Assembly: GCA_025504975.1 (NCBI GenBank)
Contig: JANUWI010000021.1
Coordinates: 124,001 to 188,000, forward strand
Direction of reading: 5' to 3'
DNA length: 64,000 nt
Source: Plenodomus lindquistii
Lineage: Eukaryota > Ascomycota > Dothideomycetes > Pleosporales > Leptosphaeriaceae
Shown piece by piece: positions 10,986-24,413 of this stretch. The position numbers and the translations under genes were made by a program. The notes under the pieces were generated by a model. It did not search any database, was not told the DNA's origin, and worked only from the letters and a program-made list of their open reading frames with translations. Every line of letters starts with the position of its first letter. Within the stretch, counting starts at the first letter, position 1.

Positions 10986-13900
10986 ATATTTTATAGTTTT
11001 AAATAATTTATAAAGGTATTAAAAAATTATTTAAAGAGATTTTTAGTAAGCTTATCTACTAGTATTTTATTTATAAAAAGGTAGCTAATTATAAATTTTT
11101 TTTTTTTATATTTTTACTTAACCTATATATTCTATATATTAACGTAGTATAGCTTTATAGTAATATATTCCTTTTTACCTATAATAAGCTAGATTATTTA
11201 TTAATTATTATAGAAAATTGTATATAGCTTAAGTATAGGTATATAAAGCTTCTAGAGAAATTTTTAAAACTCTATTAACTTTTTAGTAAAGTGTTTAAAA
11301 GATAGTAGCTTAACTTTAGTTATTAATATTATAATAGTTATTTAATAAGCTACTTTTTATATAAATACCCTTTTATAAAGTATAATAATAAAGCTCTAGA
11401 ATAAGTATTATATTTTTATTTTATCTATAAAAAAAGTATTACTATATATTATAAACTTTAAATTACTTTAGCTATACTATATTATATAATACTTTATTTA
11501 GTAAAAATATAGAATTATCTAGTAAATAGCTTTAAAGTGCTATAAAAAAAAGGTAATAAAATATTATAAAAGTTTAAAAGTAGTAAATATAATATCTAGG
11601 CGTACTATTATAGTAGTATATAGAATTAATTTTATTATCTTTTTATACTTTTTAATCTTCTATTTAGTAGCTTTTTTAGTACTTTTTTCTAGTTTAAAGT
11701 TTAAAAGTAGTGTGTTAGAGAAGTAAGTAAAGTCTACTATACTAAACTTCTTTAAAATTTTATTAATATACTTATTATAGATAAGTAAAATTTTTATTGT
11801 TATTTAATCTCTAATTACTTATATCTCTAGAAACTACTTAATTAATTTTTTATTCTCTATTTAATATTTATTTTTAAAAGTTATTACTACTTAGTAAACT
11901 TATATAATATTACTTTAGTAATATATAATTAGAATATTATTAATATAGAAAAGTATATAGATTTTCTAATTAGGCGTATAGAAAAAATATAGTTTTTTTT
12001 TTTAAGTAATTAAACTAAGCTATTTAAAAGTTATAAAAAGCGTCTAGTATAATAGAAATAGTAAATTATAAAAACTATATAAAGTTTAAAGTAGTAGTAT
12101 ATACTTACTTATAAGTTTATAGCTATCTAGTAGCTTATAAATAATATTATTTTAGTAATCTATAAAAGTATTTAGAAATATTTAAATAATATTATACTAG
12201 TTTATTTTAAAGTTTTAGTAAGCTATAATAGCTATAGCTAGCTAAAAGGTATAAAACGTAAGTGTTATAGTATATATTAAATAAAATATATTAATAAACT
12301 AGAGATTACTTTATACTACTATCTAGGCTTTATACTTTAGAAAATATCTATTTTTATTTAACTTGTAAGTAAATACCTATTTAAAAAAAAATAGCTACTT
12401 TTAAACTATAAAGCGCTCTATAATTTTCTAGATGCCTTTTAAATAAAGTATATTAATTTTTTAGTTATAAATTTAGTAAAATAATAGTCTAAAAAAGTGT
12501 ATATAGAGATTTTTTTATTTAGTAAAAAGCTTTAGAAGCTTATTTTAGTAAATTTATTAAATTTTTAAGTGTTAGAATCTAGTAGTTTTATAAATAGCTA
12601 CTCTAATTACTACGTAAATAGTAGCGTATTTTTAGTAAATATAAATAGAAACTTAGTTTAAAAAGTTCTAGAGAAAATTCTCTATATTAATGCTGTTTAA
12701 AAGATTATATATAAAGTATACTCTAGAAGTAGTATTACTCTCTAATACTAAAGTATTAGAATTCTTTCTTTAGACTTTTTTATTTCTATAAATAGGTAAT
12801 CTATCTCTAGTTATTATAAAGTATAAAAGAAATAGGCGTATTTATTATACAGCTATAGATACTACTTTAAGTAGTACTCTAGAAATAGTAGTTACCTAAA
12901 AAGTAACTAGTTATTAAAATTTAAGCGCTTTATAAAGCGCTTTATTAATATTATAATAAAAGTTTTTTAAAATTTTATTATATTAAATAGCAGGCCTACT
13001 TTTATAGAATAAAGTTTATTCTATAGGCTACTACTATAATAGCTAGGCCTAATAAAATTAGAAATAGGCTCTAGAGTATATAAACTAGAAAAACTATTTA
13101 AATCTATATTAATTTTTTATAACGCCCTAGCTAAACGTGCTACTAATAGTAGATAAAGCTTCTATAGTATTTAATAATTAGATTAGCTATCTAGATTATT
13201 AGCTACTACTAGATTTTTTTTACTCTCTAGCTAATAAGCTAGGTTTAATTTATATAGTATTATTTCTATAATATTAGGCTTATTTATAGCTTTAAAAAAT
13301 TAATTAAGCTAATTAAAATTTTTAGGTTTATTTTTCTCTATTTCTAGTACTAATACTATTTATTATAGCTTTTCTATTACCTAAAAAGCTAGCTTTTATA
13401 AGTTATAGAAAAGATTTTTATTAAAAGTAATATTACGTATAGTAATAATAGAGTTAAATTTAGAGATCTATATTTTATATATATTAGATAATCTATATTC
13501 TACTAGATATCTAATATAGTTTTATAGAGTTATTTTAAAACTCTATTTATAACGCCTAGCTGCTCTATTTCTATTAAAAAAATAGGCTCTATAGCTATAG
13601 GCGTAAATACTACTCTAATTTTACTATAAATTAGCTATTAAAAGCTTAGTTAATACTATTTAAACTACTTCTAAAACTATTAAAAAAGTGTTTTATTTAG
13701 AAACTATATATTTTAAGTTTAGAATAGGTTTATATTATATAGCTATATTACTACTTTAATAATATAAAACTATAACTTTTTAGATAGGTTAGTAGTAATT
13801 TTTATTTTAATTTACTTTATAATAATCTTTTTATTTATTTTTTCTCGCCTACTATTTAGTTTATAGATATAAAAAGGTAAATTTTTACTTTTAATACCTA

Positions 13901-14800
13901 TATTTTTTATTTATGTTTTAAAATCTAATAATCTATACTAGAAAGGTGTTACTATATTATTATTTTATATAATAATATAGATTTTAAGCTTATACTAGAT
14001 ATAGATTATACTCTAGTATATTTTAAAAATACTAAAAAATTTTTTTACTTTTTTTTTATAAAGCTATAGGTATAAAGCTTACTACTATAATTATTTTTAA
14101 TAATAAATATTTACTATTTTCTAAAGCTTTTTTATAGTATATTAAAAAAATTCTATAATACTTTTTAATATAGCTAAACAGACTATTTTTAGAGCTTTTA
14201 TAAAATAACTTAGCTAGTATAAATTATAGTATAGTATTTATACTTTTTCTATAAAATACTTTTTATCTATTTACCTCTAGTATACTTTATAAATACTTAG
14301 AGCGCTTTTTAACTAAAGTAGCTAGATCTAGTATACTATAGCTTCTCTAAGTTAAAATATAGGTAAATAGTAAAAGATTTTTTTATTAAAGCTAAAATTA
14401 TACTTATAGCTAAAAAGTAGATAGTAATAGGCTTATATTCTATAAAAGTTAAATTTATTTATATATTAACTAGGCTAATAAAACGCTTTTTTTATAACTA
14501 CTATATTATAGTATTACGTCTAGTTTAAAATACTATACTTTTTTACTTTAAAGTAAAGCTTCTAATATAATATTAATATTAAACCTTTCTACTACTACTA
14601 TATTAAATAGTACTAAGTTCTCTATACGCTCTCTACGTGTTTCTATAAAAACGTTTTTTATTATTTAGATATCTATTCTAGAGATCTAGAAGAACTAGAT
14701 GTTTACTTCTATAATAGAAATCTTTTTACTCTTTTTAAAAGTGCCTAGCTTAAAATAATTAACTAAATTAATTAAATAGAGAGCGCCTTTATTATTTAAA
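10986..14800 (-). pseudogene. Copia-A pol (integrase, reverse transcriptase, RNase H), degraded
   Basis: Minus-strand pol. RNase H is recognisable at about 10,990-11,400: the D-N-Q-Q-T motif typical of copia RNase H appears as NNQQI near 11,190-11,212, followed by the KLYYVNIQN segment. Reverse transcriptase covers about 11,700-12,500; its catalytic box, normally FYVDDILI, reads FYINNILI at 11,925-11,951. The C-terminal integrase part is near 13,680-13,850 (IIKVVIQLYNIN). Many Gln and Trp codons are now stops. The family makes and integrates a DNA copy of the element's RNA; this copy cannot. Domain edges are approximate and the gag-pol boundary was not found. Confidence 0.8.
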
Positions 14801-16037
14801 ATTATACTTTTAAATAGTAAATAAGTAGTAAAATTTATAGTACTATATACTCTATATATTATTATAAACCTATTTAGTTATAGATTAATAAAAGCAGCCT
14901 AAATTGCTCTAGAAAAGCTTCTAGATTCTCTACTTTTAGCTTTTCTATTCTATTTATTAGTAGAGCTTTTAGCCTTTACTACTTTTTTAAAACATTTAAA
15001 TTATAGCTTATTAAAATAGGCTAATAGCTTTTTTTTTTTTCTATTCTATATTGTTTATTAGTAAGCGTAGTTTTTACTTAGTAGTAATTTTTTAAACTCT
15101 ATTTATAATCTCTATTATAGAGATACATAGCTAATTATAAAGCTTCTATTAAACTATTATCTATATTTATAGTAAAAAAAATTTTTTTTTTTTATTTCTA
15201 GTGTATAGTATATATTAGTAAAGTAATTTAAAATAGATATAGCTAATCTATTTAAGTATTAAAGTACTAGTAGTATGCTCTAGTACTTTATTTTTAATAA
15301 TCTTTTAGTATATAAATTTTACTTAATTAGGTAAAAGCTTTAGCGTAAAAATATCTAAATAGTTATAGATAGTAATATAGCTTTCTACTTTATTAAATTT
15401 ATACGCTCTAGCTTTTTTATAAAGAAGTAATTACTTTTACTTGTAGTAGCTTATATTATTAGTAGTATAGGCCTTCTATAAATAAGCTTTATATTTAGTC
15501 TATACCTGGTTTTTTATACTAATTTTATCTAGAGCTAATTTTTTTTTAAGTACCTTTATAAATGCCACTAGAGTAATAGTTTTAGTTATAATAATGTTAA
15601 AAAAATATAGTTAAAAAAAATTAGTTTTAAGTATAGTATTAATCTACTTCTATATAGCTTTAAACTTTTTACTTTTAATAAGCTACTCGCTTTTATAAAT
15701 TTTATACTAGGCTACTTTAATTTTAAATAGCTTAATATTATTTTAAGTTAAAAAGTCTAGTTTATTAAATTAATTATTATAGAAAGTAGTAATAGGCTTT
15801 TTATTAGAATTATAGTATTACTAAACGCTTTAATTTATAGTAAGCAGCTAGTACTATAGAAACTAGTTAAACTAGTTAGCTAGACTATTAAAAAAATACG
15901 TAGTAGCTATTATTATAGTAATTATTAAAATTAGAGTATTAGTAATAATTAGAGCGTTTAAATACCTATTTTAAAGCGTTTCTATTAAAAAATAGAAAAA
16001 TAAATTAAAAATAAAAAAGCGCTTTTAAGCTTATAAC
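14801..16037 (-). pseudogene. Copia-A gag/5' region, degraded
   Basis: Positionally the gag and leader of Copia-A. No zinc knuckle was securely read. Directly inside the 5' LTR the minus strand reads GTTATAAGCTTAAAAGC, where the primer-binding site should lie; the matching tRNA was not identified. Confidence 0.5.
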
Positions 16038-16202
16038 TATTATAGAAATAGATAGTTAGAAATAATTAGAAAATAGATTATTATATTGCTAGCTAGAAAG
16101 AGATTATACTATATATACCTTTACTATATAAAATAGAAGCTTTATAGAAAATACTAAAATTAGATAGATATAGTATTAACTAAGTACTATATATATATAA
16201 TA
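16038..16202 (-). repeat. Copia-A 5' LTR
   Basis: Matches 9,572-9,753 throughout apart from transitions and one internal deletion of about 20 bp. It ends ATATATATAATA and is followed by the CTAAT duplication. Confidence 0.85.
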
Positions 16203-16207
16203 CTAAT
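16203..16207. repeat. Target-site duplication of Copia-A, right copy
   Basis: CTAAT, identical to 9,567-9,571. Confidence 0.8.
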
Positions 16208-17880
16208 TCATTAAATAATTTATTATATATATAGCTTTTATTAATATAGTTTAAAAGTTAATACTCTATATAACTACCTATGTATCTATAGTAATATACT
16301 AAAAAAAATAGTACTTTAGATATACTACTATACTTCTATAATCTAGTATTAAGTTCTATATTACTTTACTAATATTTTTTAGGTCTATATTAATAGCTTT
16401 TATTTTATTAGCTACGTTTTTAGCTTACTATTATTATTAAAGGCTTTACCTCTAGCATACTATAATAAATAAAAATAGGTAACTTCTTTAAACTCTATAA
16501 TATTCTTTAGATCTCTAATCTAAAGTAGTAAAGTAGAGTAAAAAAAAGGCTTATAAAGTAATACTATTTATCTATCTACTATCTTCTCTCTTTAGTAGAA
16601 CATAGAAATATTATCTAACTTTTATTTTAAATAAAGCTTAAGTTTATTTCTACTAGAAAAGATCTAAAGGTAATATAATTTTTTTAGTAATATTAAATTA
16701 CACGCGATAAACGCCTAATTATAAAATAAAAGGCTAAAAAGAAATACGTATAAACTAAATAGTAAAGTATTATTAAAAATAATTTTAGAAAAAAAAAACG
16801 TATTTCTAATAAAAATACTAAAAACATATTTTTTTATTACTAAAAATAATATAAAAGTTTATACTAATTTTTAGTTCCTAAAAACTATTTTATAAATTTA
16901 AATATAAATTTAAAAATAATTTACTAGAACTTTTCTTCTAGATATTTAAGTAGCTTTACTTAGATATGTTTATAACGTAGATTAAAAACTACTATTAGTT
17001 AATTTATAGTAAATCTACTAAACTATAAATAGAGCTATACTTATATTTTATAATAGCTATATTAATACTTTTCTTTAGTTATTATAGAGTTTATTTATAG
17101 AACTAGTATTAGATTTTTAATATATATATTAGGTTTTTTTTAGCTAATTCTATTTAGACTATACTACTTAGCTAACTAGTGTAATATCTATATTACTTTA
17201 ATTAGCTTTTATTAAATTTTAATATAAAAGCTCTATATTATCTAATTTAGCTTTATATTAAGTTTAGTTCTAGTAGCTCTCTAATATATAAAGTAAAAGT
17301 TCTTCTAGTATATTTATAAAAAACTAGTATACTTAGTACTATAACATCTCTTTTTATTTTTACTATAGTATTAATTTAGTAGCTAATTAAAAAATATATA
17401 GAAAGTGCTAGTTATAATAGTAGTATACACGTATAAATTAGGTTAGTAAAAATATATCTAGAATTTATATATCTAATTAGCTACTTTATATATATTTATT
17501 TAGCTATATATATATACTTATTCTATTAGTATTCTATATAATCTATTAGAGCTATAGTATTATTACTATAGTTTTATTATTTATAGTTCTTTTTATTAAT
17601 AACCTCTAGCTAATAAAAGTAATATTTAAGTAGATAGTTAGCGTTAAATAACTATAGCTTTTTTTTTATTAGCTTTTCTATTTTTACGTTTTTTATAACC
17701 TCTAATTTCTATATATATAATGGTAGATAAGTTAATACCTATAAAATCTATTTCTAGCTCTATATAAGTAGTTTTTTCTATAGAATAGACTTTATATTAG
17801 TAATTATAATATTATATTAGGTTTATAGATAGAGATATATTAATATTAATATTTATAAAAGTAGATAGAGATAGTATATA
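16208..17880. other. Degraded sequence between Copia-A and Gypsy-A
   Basis: About 1.7 kb without a motif I recognise. It should be the continuation of whatever Copia-A inserted into (the minus-strand remnant ending at 9,566) and may include the lost 5' LTR of Gypsy-A, but neither could be shown by eye. Confidence 0.4.
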
Positions 17881-19300
17881 GCTATATAGAAAAATAAAAG
17901 CTTTAAAAATTAAAATTTTTAGATAGTAAAAGTATAGTAGAGTTAGAATAATTAAAAGTATATAATAGTAGTAACTTAATATTTAATCCTATACATATAG
18001 CGTAATAGTTTTTAAAAAAGCTAGTAATATCTATTTAATAGATAAATTATACTTTATACTAGGTTATTTAATTATATAAAAGAGGGAAATTATAGTAGTA
18101 GATATAAAATATAATATTTTAGTAGAATATAATTTATAGTAGATAGATATATAAGTAAAGTTACTTTATATTCTAAAATATACTTTATATAAAGTACGTA
18201 TATATACTACTTTTAAATAGAAAAGCTAATAAAAACCTAATTTATCCTTTATTTTATTATATAAATAGATTTAGTAGTATTTAAAATAGAGGCCTAGATG
18301 CTATTATATTATTTAATCTAGTAAAAAAAATAATAAGTTTAAAAAATAGCGAAGAACTATAATAAATAAGTATAAAACTTTTAGAAAGAAATATTACCTA
18401 GAATACCTAGAGAACTTTATATTAGGTAAAGTATAGGTACTAGTTAAATATATCTATTTTAATATATATATAAAGCTATTAGATATATTATACCTTTTCT
18501 ATAGATATAATATTTAGTAGAAGATTACTAAAGCTAAACCTAAACTAGTTAATAGTAGCTTATAATAGAAATCTAGTAAGGTATACTCTATTTAAAAAGC
18601 TTAATTTATAGCTATAGGTACTATTATTTACTATAGTAATTAAACTATAGTTATATATACCTAGCGCTTTATATAATAAAGCTTTATATAAGTAATATTA
18701 AATAACGTATAACCTAGTAAATTACTTATTTAGTTTCTAATATAAACTTAATACCTAGACTAAATCTATAATAAAATTATTTTTAGGTAATCTAAAATTA
18801 AACTACCTATAAAAAAAGTATAGACTTAACTAAAATAATAATTTTAATAACTATAACGCTATTTAATAATAATTAATTATAATATATTACACGCTAAGCT
18901 ACTAAAAGTTATATATAATAAAAATAAAAAAAGATTTTTAAATATAATATATATTGTAAGTATAGTAAGCCTAGCTATTATTAAAAAACTAAAATACTTT
19001 ATAAAATAATCTATAAATACTATTTAATAAAATCTATTATTTTAGTATAATAATACTTTAATCTCTAGTTAAAAAAAAAACCTATTATTTTAGATAAAGA
19101 AATAAAAGATAAAAACATGTTTATTACTATAGATAACTAGTTATATAATAAAAATAGCTACTTTATTAACGTAAATCTTTAGATACTTCTAAACTAAATT
19201 ATACTAAAAAGCTTCTCTAGTATAATAAAAGAAAATAGATAAAGTAATAAACTAAATAGTATACTTAATTTAAAGTTATAGCTATAAACCTTTATACTAC
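17881..19300 (+). pseudogene. Gypsy-A gag with zinc-knuckle remnant
   Basis: Translation on the plus strand gives a gag-like, Gln/Lys/Tyr-rich product. At 18,952-18,993 a zinc knuckle can be read with three of the four metal ligands in place once TGY to TAY and CAY to TAY changes are allowed (sequence now YCKYSKPSYYQKTK with a stop at the Gln position). The last cysteine position reads Lys, so that ligand is lost or misread. Confidence 0.5.
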
Positions 19301-19399
19301 TACTATAATTCTATTACTAGTCTCTATATACTATATCTCTACTATAAGTGTTAACCTAGAAGCTCTAGTTATAACTAAATAACTAGAGTTTTCTAGCTA

Positions 19400-21944
19400 C
19401 GTTAAAGTAATACCTAGAAAATAGATAAAAAAGATTATACTAAAAGATATAAAAGTAAGTACTATATTTATAAATAGAGCTTAGATAAAGAAATATTATA
19501 TAAAAGGTATTAAAACTAAATAGCCTATTAAATTAAAACTAGTAAATAGAAATTTAGTAGATACTTTTAAAAAAGTAACTAATATTTATATTTATTATAG
19601 CTTTTATATCTCTACTATTCTATACTATATTACTAAGCTTAATAAGTATAATATTATACTAGGTATAATATAGTTTAATAAATACTATTTTAATATATAA
19701 TTTAGTAAAAAATAAGTAATAGAATTCTTTTCTACCTACTATAAACTTAATAACTTTAAAAATAGTTTACTAGAAATAGTATATAATAATAGAATAGCTA
19801 ATAGTAAAATATAAATATAAACTTTAGTAAAAAACCTATTTATAATTTTAGTATACGTAGTATAAGTATTAGTATTATAATAACTAGAGTAGATTATTTA
19901 AATAAAGCTATATTACTAGAACTAGCTAGGTTAACTTTCTAATAAAAATACTAGTAATAAAGCTTTATAAAAAAAGTCTACTTTATTTATTACTATATTA
20001 TATAAAGACTTTAGTAAATATATAGATAAAATAGCAAGACTATCTATAAATAAAAAAGAAATAGTAAAGCTAGTACTATTTTAGATACTTAAGCGTTTTT
20101 CTAATTTTTTTAATTTATATCTATTATACTAACTACCTTTTTAATATTCTAGAGTTAATTACGCTATTAATATTATAAATAAAATAGCCTATAAACTATA
20201 CGTTTAAAAACCTCTCTAATAAAAAAGTAAAGCTATAAAAGTCTATATTAATAATATACTTTAGAAAAGATTTATATAGCCTAGTATTTTACTATTTATA
20301 TTACTAGTAATTATTAATAGAAAACCTAGTAGTAATTTATATATCTATATAGATTATTACGCTTTTAATAATATTACTAAAAAAAACTATAACTTTTTAT
20401 TTATTATTAAAGAAATACTAGTTTATATAGCTAAAGTTAAGATTATAATACTTATAAACGTTATTATTACCTTTAATAAAGTCTATATAAAAAAAAGTAA
20501 TAAAAAAAAACTATATTTTTAACTTAGTATAGACTATATAAATACCTAGTTATACTATTTAGTTTATATAACGTGCTAGGTACTTTCTAAATATTAATTA
20601 ATAAAATACTATAGAATTACTTTAATATTATCTATTCTACGTACTTAGATAATATTCTAATTTATAGTATTAATAAAGTAAAGTACTAAAACTATATATC
20701 TATAGTTCTATTTAAGCTATAAAAAGCTAGATTATTTCTAGACCTAATAGAGTACTAATTTAAAACTAAATATATTAAATACTTAAAATTTATCTTTACT
20801 ACTAATAGTATTAAAATAGATTTAAATAAAGTAAAAATAGTACTAGAATAGTAACTTCTATATACTATAAAAAATATATAATTTTTTCTAGAATTCTATA
20901 CTTTCTACTAATATTTTATAAAAAGCTTTTTCTATATTATAAAGCTACTTATAGAGTTAATTAAACATAGTAAAAAAAAAGTTTTTTTTTTTAGTAATAA
21001 TAGCCTTACTACTAAAGCTTTCTACTAATATAAAGTAGCTTTTAGTAAAGTAGATATACTAGTACACTTTAACTCTAATCTAAATATCTATTTTAAAATA
21101 CACGTTTTAGACTTTATTATAGCTACTATTCTATTTTAGATAGTTAAAAGTGTTTTATATTCTATTATATTCTTATTATATAAAATAATACTTATAGAGT
21201 ATAACTATAAAATTTATAATAAAAAACTTTTTATAATTATTTATACCTTTAAAAACTAAATATTTAAACTATTAGGCTTTAAAAACCTTATTTAAATACT
21301 TTTAAATTATTAAACTTTATAACCTTTTATAATAACTAAACGTTTTAACTTCTATTAAATACGCTAGGTAAAGTTTTTTTACTAAAGTTAACTTTTAAAT
21401 TAAGTATTATTCTAGTAAATAAAATACTAAGCTAAATACACTTACTTAGTAACTAGGTAACTTTTTTAATTATACTAATAATAAATGTTACTACTATTAA
21501 CTATAAGTTATTATTAAATTAAATTAAATTAAATTAACTTTAAAGTTTATATTAAAACTTTATTATTTAATTATAATAGTAGTAGTTACTAAAGTTTTTA
21601 CTTTACTATTTATTACTTTTACTAGTTATAATAAAACTCTATTAGTATTATATAAATAATATATATACTTAGTAAAAAAAAAAGCTTAGCTATAATAATA
21701 ACTATAGTAGCTAATAATACTTCTTTTTAAAAAGATTTTATAAACTATATCTATTAAGATAGTAGCGTTAATTCTATATTATAAAATATTATAAACGCTA
21801 AAAAAAAAAGTAAATAATATATTCTCTATAGTCTAATATATAATAAATAGTAGCTATAATTAGAGTTAAATAATTATTAGCTAGATAATAGTATTTTTTA
21901 CGTCTATAAAAGAATTTATATTTTAAAATATAATAATCTAAAAA
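19400..21944 (+). pseudogene. Gypsy-A pol (protease, RT, RNase H), degraded
   Basis: Protease: the segment YNIILG at about 19,650-19,670 matches the end of gypsy aspartyl proteases. The linker into reverse transcriptase and palm begin near 20,090; the box with IYIDYYAFNNITKKN lies at 20,345-20,390. The catalytic box, normally YLDD, reads YLDN at 20,642-20,653, and FLEFYTFYQYFIKSF follows near 20,885-20,930. RNase H is readable to about 21,400 (IEYNYKIYNKKLF at 21,197-21,235). Stops replace Gln/Trp codons throughout. Sequence after 21,400 resembles the start of the integrase linker and is cut by the DNA transposon. Confidence 0.82.
21514..21537. repeat. Pentanucleotide microsatellite (ATTAA)n
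   Basis: Nearly five tandem copies of ATTAA in the RNase H-integrase linker of Gypsy-A. Likely replication slippage after decay. Confidence 0.7.
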
Positions 21945-21946
21945 TA

Positions 21947-22015
21947 ATATACTTTATAGATAAGTAGTCTACACAGATAAACAGTCTACCTCTACTAAAA
22001 CCCTACTAAAACTAT
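21947..22015 (+). repeat. Pogo-like copy 1, left terminal inverted repeat
   Basis: Starts ATATACTTTATAGATAAG. Contains two tandem AGATAA(G/A)(T/C)AGTCTAC units and then CTCTACTAAAACCCTAC. Confidence 0.8.
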
Positions 22016-22079
22016 ACTCTATTCTAGTTTAAAGTAGTATAATATAGCGCTGTACAGCGTAAAACTAGCCTAAATACTA

Positions 22080-23700
22080 TTTTATAACTACTTCTACTTT
22101 ACTTTTATACGTTTATAAGTTATGCTTTTATTTATAGTACTATATATAGTATTATACCTACTTATAGCTTTTACTAGCCTACTTTTCTTTTTTTACTTTC
22201 TTTCTATTACTACGCGCTTTAAACTCTTTTAGAGTAGTTAAATATAGGCCCTTTTTAGCTATAAAGTTACTTTTATACTAAACCTACTTCTTTTTATATA
22301 ATTTATAACGCGTAGTAGCTTTATTAGTAGCCTAAAGTTTAGTAATCTTTTTCTACACTAATACTAGCTTATACGCGATAATTATAGCCTTTTTTAATAC
22401 TTTTTTAAAAGCTTTAACTATAAAAGTTAGTAAGCTATTTATATACCTCTAAATTTTTGCCTTTATAAATATTAATTATAACTCTAGTTTAAAAGTATTA
22501 TTTAAAGTTTATAACTACTAGAGCTTATTATTAATAAAAAGTAGTAATAGAGTGTATAACTAGACTTTAAAGTGTAATATAACTAACTCTAGCTTATATA
22601 GAACTAGTCTAGCGCTTTAAAACTTTTTTTAAATATTACTAGAAGTTATTATAGCTTTATAAGCGCGTATAAAGTAAAGTTAAAATTTAAACTTTATAAT
22701 ATATATTATATAGTTACGTATAAGCTTTTTAGCTTAGTAGCTATATACCTACTTTAAAAAAGCAAAACAACCTATATTAAGTAGCTAGAGAAAGTGTAAT
22801 AAGTAAAAAAGTATATATATAGGAATAATTTTCTTTTTTTTATAGTATTACTAGAATTTAAACAAGTTATAGCTTTTATAGCTATTAATAATAAATAGCT
22901 AGTACCCTCTAATAGTACGCGTTTTAGTATAGGTATTAAAGTGCTCTAGCTACTAATATCTAAGCTTATTAGTTATCTAGCTATTTTTAGAAACTATAAT
23001 AACTTAATCTCTAGGCAGGCTATTCTTTTTATACTAGGCTAAAAAGTAGTAGTAGCTTTTAAAAATAATAAAAAGTAAAATAGCCTATTCTATTATATTA
23101 ATTCTCTAGATAACTGTTATCTACTTCTAGTTACTCTACTAGACTACTTTTAGTTATTTTTAATACTCTAAAGCTATAATAACTACTTCTATTAATATCT
23201 AGCCTATTATAAAGCCTGTTTTATTAAAGTTATACATATCTTTATTCTAGATACTATACTTCTCTTTTATATTAGCTACTAGTTTAAACTAGGCTTTAAT
23301 AATCTTTAAGTTTTTATATAGAGCTCTTTTATAGTTATACTTATAATTAAACTTTACTTTAAGCTTAAAGCAGCGCTTAATAAATATACTAGGCTAGTTT
23401 ATACTAATATAGTCTAGATTATACTTATTATATAATAAATTAGCTATATCTACTATAGCTATAAGCTTTAAAAAAAATCCTTACGTATATAGCTTAAGTA
23501 TATACTAAATAATTACTTTTTTTTTATTTTTATCTAGTTTTTTTAAATTAGGCGTATAATCTCTATATAGAGGTTAACTAGTATATTTTTAATATAAAGT
23601 AGTATAGAAAACATTATAAATAGCTATAGCGCGTTATAAAAAAAAATTTACGTTTTATTTTAAAGCCTATAGCGTAAGCTATATCTAAGCTTTATTAAAA
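22080..23700 (-). pseudogene. Pogo-like (DDE_1/CENP-B-type) transposase, degraded
   Basis: Minus-strand frame. The segment around the first catalytic aspartate, usually N-x-D-E-T-G-F in this family, reads YNFNKTGF at about 23,207-23,243, so the catalytic Asp is now Asn. About 60 residues later, FIIFKS matches the conserved strand after the DDE motif. The C-terminal third (22,150-22,560) is an Arg/Lys/Gln-rich helical region (for example KAFKKVLKKAIIIAYKLVL), typical of fungal Fot/pogo transposases. The N-terminal helix-turn-helix region was not confirmed. The protein would cut and paste the element at TA sites; this copy is dead. Confidence 0.75.
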
Positions 23701-23742
23701 GGTTTTATCTAGTATTATTAGTAGAATATTACATAGGTATAT

Positions 23743-23811
23743 ATAGTTTTAGTAGAGTTTTAATAGAGGTAGACTACTTATTTATATAGACTACTTATTT
23801 ATAAAGTATAT
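23743..23811 (-). repeat. Pogo-like copy 1, right terminal inverted repeat
   Basis: Reverse complement of 21,947-22,015 with C to T type differences. It also holds the doubled AAATAAGTAGTCTA motif. Confidence 0.8.
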
Positions 23812-23813
23812 TA

Positions 23814-24224
23814 TAAAATCTAATAGTAATTTAGTTATAGAATTTATTCTATATTACTAACTTTTAGAGTAATAAATATTTATTATAGGCTTAGATTTTT
23901 TATATAATTAGTAGAATTTTGTTATAGTTATAGTAAGTATAGCTACTAGGTAGCTTTTTTTTTTAAATATCTAAAGCTTTAGCTATAACCTATTTTCTAG
24001 TACTTTAATAAATTATAAAACAGTAAATAGAATATTTATTATAGTAATAGTACTAATAGATATTTTTCTTTAGTACTATTAAAAGTTTATTTAATAGTAA
24101 AAATTAATTAAGTAATTTAGATAATAAAAATACTATTTTTTACTATAAAAAATATTATATTTAGTAGAAATAGTAAAATATCTAATATTTATATAATTTA
24201 CTATAAACTATTAAAAGTATAACG
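23814..24224. other. Degraded spacer between DNA transposon and Copia-B
   Basis: About 410 bp with no recognised coding or repeat feature. It should be the left-hand part of the sequence into which Copia-B inserted and so continue at 32,424. Confidence 0.45.
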
Positions 24225-24413
24225 TGTTATAAAAAACAGATTTAAAAGTAATTAGAAAATAGATTACTATATAGAAAATACTTAAAAAAGCGTACTATTT
24301 ATAGCTAAAATTTTAGTAAAAATATATTCTACTTTACTTATATAGATGCTTTATAGAGTGTACTATATATAACTATACTCTAAGTATAGATTAAATACAT
24401 ACGCTCTATAATA
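24225..24413 (-). repeat. Copia-B 3' LTR
   Basis: Starts TGTTATAAAAAACAG on the plus strand and ends CTCTATAATA. Matches 32,235-32,423 with transitions only over most of its length. Confidence 0.83.

Larger units (their letters stand above)
9572..16202 (-). mobile_element. Copia-A: full-length Ty1/copia LTR retrotransposon, RIP-inactivated
   Basis: A 6,631-bp element bounded by similar LTRs (182 and 165 bp) and by perfect CTAAT duplications, the signature of integrase-mediated insertion. In the minus orientation the order is 5' LTR (high coordinates), gag region, integrase, reverse transcriptase, RNase H, an extra about 1.2-kb segment, a purine-rich tract (GAGGGTG on the minus strand, next to 9,754) and the 3' LTR. 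Integrase before reverse transcriptase identifies the copia order. The coding region is full of stops and missense changes typical of RIP, so it is dead. It resembles Copia-B in organisation but differs in LTR sequence and length. Confidence 0.88.
17881..21944 (+). mobile_element. Gypsy-A: 3'-truncated Ty3/gypsy element, RIP-inactivated
   Basis: Plus-strand order gag, protease, reverse transcriptase, RNase H is clear. The frame is lost at about 21,940, where the pogo-like transposon begins, before an integrase core could be read. No LTR pair was found, so the left edge is a guess based on where gag-like translation starts. The element is a dead fragment. Confidence 0.75.
21947..23811 (-). mobile_element. 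Pogo/Fot-like DNA transposon, copy 1
   Basis: 1,865 bp with terminal inverted repeats of about 69 bp (21,947-22,015 and 23,743-23,811) and TA on both sides (21,945-21,946 and 23,812-23,813), the target of Tc1/mariner-pogo elements. Each terminus carries a doubled motif, AGATAAGTAGTCTAC then AGATAAACAGTCTAC in the left end, likely paired transposase-binding sites. The interior encodes a pogo-type transposase on the minus strand. A second copy starts at 62,797. RIP damage is evident, consistent with a repeated family. Confidence 0.83.

Noticed and set aside
23814..24224. Integrase continuation of Gypsy-A after the pogo-like insertion
   Set aside because: Translation in the three plus frames showed no integrase zinc or core motif.
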